Shown here: one piece after another, positions 61,871 to 64,000 of the stretch
Layout of the letters: every line of letters starts with the position of its first letter
How positions within the stretch are numbered: position 1 is the stretch's first letter
NCBI GenBank assembly: GCA_937980205.1
Contig: CALJKW010000009.1
Coordinates: 124,001 to 188,000 of the forward strand
Length of the DNA stretch: 64,000 nt
Source of the DNA: an uncultured Myxococcales bacterium
GTDB lineage: Bacteria; Myxococcota; Myxococcia; Myxococcales; Myxococcaceae
Direction: 5' to 3'
Position numbers and translations under genes: made by a program
Notes under the pieces: generated by a model
Told to the model about the DNA's origin: nothing
The model's database searches: none
Seen by the model: the letters and a program-made list of their open reading frames with translations, nothing else

Positions 61871-62986
61871 TCAGTCGGCGGCGAGGCCGGGGCTGTCGGG
61901 GCGGACGGCCTTGCGCTCGCGCTTGATCGGCGAGACCTGCGTCATGTCGCGCCGGGTCTTCGCCACGTCGCGGTGGTACATGCGCAGCAGGGCGAGGAAC
62001 AGCGCGACGACGAGGGGGCCGATGATCAGGCCGACCGTCCCGAACGCCAGGATGCCGCCGATCAGCGAGAAGAAGACGACGGCGCCGTTCATCTCGGCCC
62101 CACCCTTGATGAGCCACGGCTTCACCAGGTTGTCGACGAGGCCGACGACGAGCATGCCCCACAGCGCGAGGAACAGCGCGAAGTACGGGTGCCCGGTCAG
62201 CAGCAGAATCGCCGCCGCCGCGAGCACGACCGAGGCCGCGCCGATCGCGGGGATGACGGCGCAGCAGAACGTCACGCCCATGAAGAAGAGCGGGTGCGGC
62301 ACGCGCGCGATGAGGTAGCCGACCATGGCGGCGGCGGCCTGCACTCCGGCGGTGATGAACGTCGACTTCACCACCGAGCGCGCCACCATCTTCACCTCGT
62401 TGAGCAGCTCGTGCGTCTGCCCGCGCCGCAGCGGCGAGGCCTCGTCGATCCAATCCATGCAGCGGCGCCCCTCGACGAGGAAGAAGAACAGCGCGATGAG
62501 CATCAGCGCGGTGTGCAGCAGCATGTTGCCGGCCGCTCCGACCACGCCGCCGACGGCGCCCACCGCCTTGCCGCCCTGCTCGTTCACCGTCTGCTCGAGC
62601 CGCTGCTCGGCAGGGAAGCGATCGAGCACCCAGTCGCCCAGGCTCTGCATCGGGCCGGGCATCTTGTCGACCAGGCCCTCGAGGCCGTCGCGGTTCACCG
62701 TGTCGATGACGAACTTCGCGCCCGACGTCGCCTCGCGCACGATGACGGCCGAGAAGCCGACCAGCGGCGTCACGATGAGGCTGATGGTCGCGAACACGAG
62801 CACACCCGCCGCCGCCGACCGACGACCGCGAAACTTCCGTGACAGCCACTGCTGCAGCGGCCACAGCATCGCCGCGAGCACCGCGGCGAGCAGAAGCGCA
62901 GCGCCGAGCTTGAAGAGCACGAGCCCGAGCGCCACCATCGTGCCCACCATCAGCGCGATGAAGAACCGCTTGGCTGAACGTGACAT
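61871..62986 (-). CDS. AI-2E family transporter (YdiK/PerM-like)
   Basis: 371 residues from ATG 62986. About eight membrane helices: pairs at the N-terminus (LGLVLFKLGAALLLAAVLAA; AAAGVLVFATISLIVTPLVG), then an extracellular stretch, then GNMLLHTALMLIALFFFLVEG and the conserved C-terminal block with VIPAIGAASVVLAAAAILLL, LVDNLVKPWLI and GLIIGPLVVALFLALL. The family name comes from autoinducer-2 export claims, but many members have other or unknown substrates, including PerM-like permeases. No partner genes nearby. The 147 bases between this stop and the small gene at 61723 hold no clear feature. Confidence 0.9.
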   Translation of the reverse strand: MSRSAKRFFIALMVGTMVALGLVLFKLGAALLLAAVLAAMLWPLQQWLSRKFRGRRSAAAGVLVFATISLIVTPLVGFSAVIVREATSGAKFVIDTVNRDGLEGLVDKMPGPMQSLGDWVLDRFPAEQRLEQTVNEQGGKAVGAVGGVVGAAGNMLLHTALMLIALFFFLVEGRRCMDWIDEASPLRRGQTHELLNEVKMVARSVVKSTFITAGVQAAAAMVGYLIARVPHPLFFMGVTFCCAVIPAIGAASVVLAAAAILLLTGHPYFALFLALWGMLVVGLVDNLVKPWLIKGGAEMNGAVVFFSLIGGILAFGTVGLIIGPLVVALFLALLRMYHRDVAKTRRDMTQVSPIKRERKAVRPDSPGLAAD

Positions 62987-63125
62987 CAATCTGTCGGATA
63001 ACTGCACCGGGCCGGGAGCGCCGCGACGTTCCCAGGCGGTGACCCCGAAAAATTGAAGGTCTGGCGAGGCATCCGACACTTGAGTACGGTGCCGGCGGCG
63101 GAACAGGCCGAGCCCGCTCGAACGA

Positions 63126-64000
63126 ATGTCTCGCCGGCTCACCTTGTTCATCTTCTTGTGCGGTGCGTGCTGGGCTCCGGTCCGCGAGCCCGACTGCATC
63201 CTCGACCGCACCTGCGAGTGCAAAGACAAGGACCAGTGTCTCCCCGGCTTCGACTGCGTCGACGGCTTCTGCAGGAAGAAGCCCGACCTGAACCCGGGCG
63301 ACCTGGGCTGGCCGTGCACGCAGGACTCCGAGTGCAACGCGCGCCTCTGCCTGCCGAAGGGCCCCGGCAACGGCAACGTCTGCTCGCAGCCCTGCAACAC
63401 CGCCGACGCCGGCGCCGTGTGCCCGCGCGGCTACGACTGCCGGCAGGCGCTCGACCGGCCGGGCTTCGTGTGCACTCCGCCGCTGCGCGCGCTGTGCCTC
63501 TCGTGCAGCGACGACTTCGACTGCAACGCGGCAGGAGATCGGTGTGTCCAGCTGCAGACCGGCAAGCACTGCCTGCAGGACTGCGCCCTGCAAGGCTGCC
63601 CCGAAGGCTACGAGTGCCGCGCGCTCGCCGTCGACGCAGGGGTCGCGCGCGTCTGCACGCCTCCTTCGAGCTCGTGCGACTGCAGCCCGGTGAACGTCGG
63701 CCTCGCGCGCTCGTGCAAGCGCACGAACCCGATGGCCACCTGCTTCGGCTTCGAGCGGTGCCAGGCCGACGGGGGCTTCAGCGGGTGCGACGCCCTGCTC
63801 GCGAGCCCCGAGAAGTGCAACGGCATCGACGACGACTGCGACGGCCTGAAAGACGACGACGACCCGGATCAAGACGTCTCGGGCCTCGCCGGCTATCCGA
63901 GCTGCACGCGCGGCACCGCCTGCATGGGCGCGTGGTACTGCGGCCTGCCGCCCGACGCGGGCGCCGATGCGGGCTTTGGCTTCCAGTGCAGCGCGCCGCC
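63126..64000 (+). CDS. Cys-rich surface lipoprotein with MopE-like motif, C-terminus beyond window
   Basis: Open from ATG 63126 to the window end (291 codons seen). SRRLTLFIFLCGAC is a lipoprotein signal. Repeated Cys modules follow (CECKDKDQCLPGFDCVDG, CTQDSECNARLCLPKG, CLSCSDDFDCNAAGDRC, LQDCALQGCPEGYEC), then a MopE-like metal-binding motif (EKCNGIDDDCDGLKDDDD). Like the gene at the start of the window it is a typical myxobacterial surface protein; ligand unknown. Asp-Ala-Gly-rich residues appear at the cut end. The 139 bases between this start and the divergent transporter start contain no recognised site. Confidence 0.82.
   Translation, partial: MSRRLTLFIFLCGACWAPVREPDCILDRTCECKDKDQCLPGFDCVDGFCRKKPDLNPGDLGWPCTQDSECNARLCLPKGPGNGNVCSQPCNTADAGAVCPRGYDCRQALDRPGFVCTPPLRALCLSCSDDFDCNAAGDRCVQLQTGKHCLQDCALQGCPEGYECRALAVDAGVARVCTPPSSSCDCSPVNVGLARSCKRTNPMATCFGFERCQADGGFSGCDALLASPEKCNGIDDDCDGLKDDDDPDQDVSGLAGYPSCTRGTACMGAWYCGLPPDAGADAGFGFQCSAP

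Overview
The window is about 64 kb of very GC-rich bacterial DNA, packed with genes on both strands and usually with less than 100 bp between them. It looks chromosomal and most like a myxobacterium or close relative (Myxococcota). The support is indirect: many lipoproteins with Gly-rich GTGGG-type or Asp-Ala-Gly linkers, choice-of-anchor-L and MopE-like metal-binding surface proteins, a DUF1592/DUF1552 pair, abundant complex histidine kinases, and an MCP fusion. I found no rRNA, tRNA, CRISPR array, prophage or complete insertion sequence, and no gene-free stretch longer than 300 bases. The first gene (minus strand) and the last gene (plus strand) are cut by the window edges.

Layout. 1-5.9 kb: two divergent surface lipoproteins sharing an Ig-like domain, then a DUF1592/DUF1552 pair. 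6-8 kb: arabinose-5-phosphate isomerase and transaldolase. 8-12.2 kb: a small secreted protein, an esterase lipoprotein with a 7-residue tandem repeat, an M20 peptidase, and a TetR regulator with an alpha/beta hydrolase. 12.5-16.7 kb: a molybdopterin oxidoreductase, an AstA-like acyltransferase and an M23 peptidase. 16.7-22.6 kb: a cytochrome c/[2Fe-2S]/molybdenum hydroxylase operon, a YdcF protein, a transglutaminase-like protein and lipoproteins. 22.9-28.6 kb: a receptor fusing an MCP signalling domain to a family-5 solute-binding domain, between two peptidoglycan-binding proteins. 28.7-33.8 kb: an HtrA-type protease, a fatty acid desaturase, and a FIST protein coupled to a hybrid kinase. 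33.8-38.7 kb: a LETM1-like operon. 38.9-47.0 kb: a GAF hybrid kinase followed by a 2119-residue soluble hybrid kinase with eleven 92-residue HAMP-type repeats and three receiver domains. 47.1-49.4 kb: an isochorismatase-fold hydrolase and an HhH-like lipoprotein. 49.4-56.5 kb: a five-gene, overlap-coupled operon (FadR-type regulator, CrtC/AttH-like protein, small protein, two GMC oxidases) divergent from an aldehyde dehydrogenase across two near-identical FadR-type operators. 56.5-64 kb: an Arg/Gly-rich protein, lipoproteins, a small Pro/Arg-rich peptide, an AI-2E family transporter and a Cys-rich surface lipoprotein.

The strongest functional units are (a) the FadR-type cluster, which reads as a long-chain alcohol to aldehyde to acid pathway; (b) the two adjacent hybrid kinases at 38.9-47.0 kb; (c) the MCP/solute-binding fusion with its peptidoglycan-binding neighbours, the best candidate here for an undescribed sensory system; and (d) the FIST-kinase pair. 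Several kinds of small repeat sit at convergent gene ends, and some look like bidirectional terminators. All functions are read from motifs and overall similarity by eye; no database search was run.
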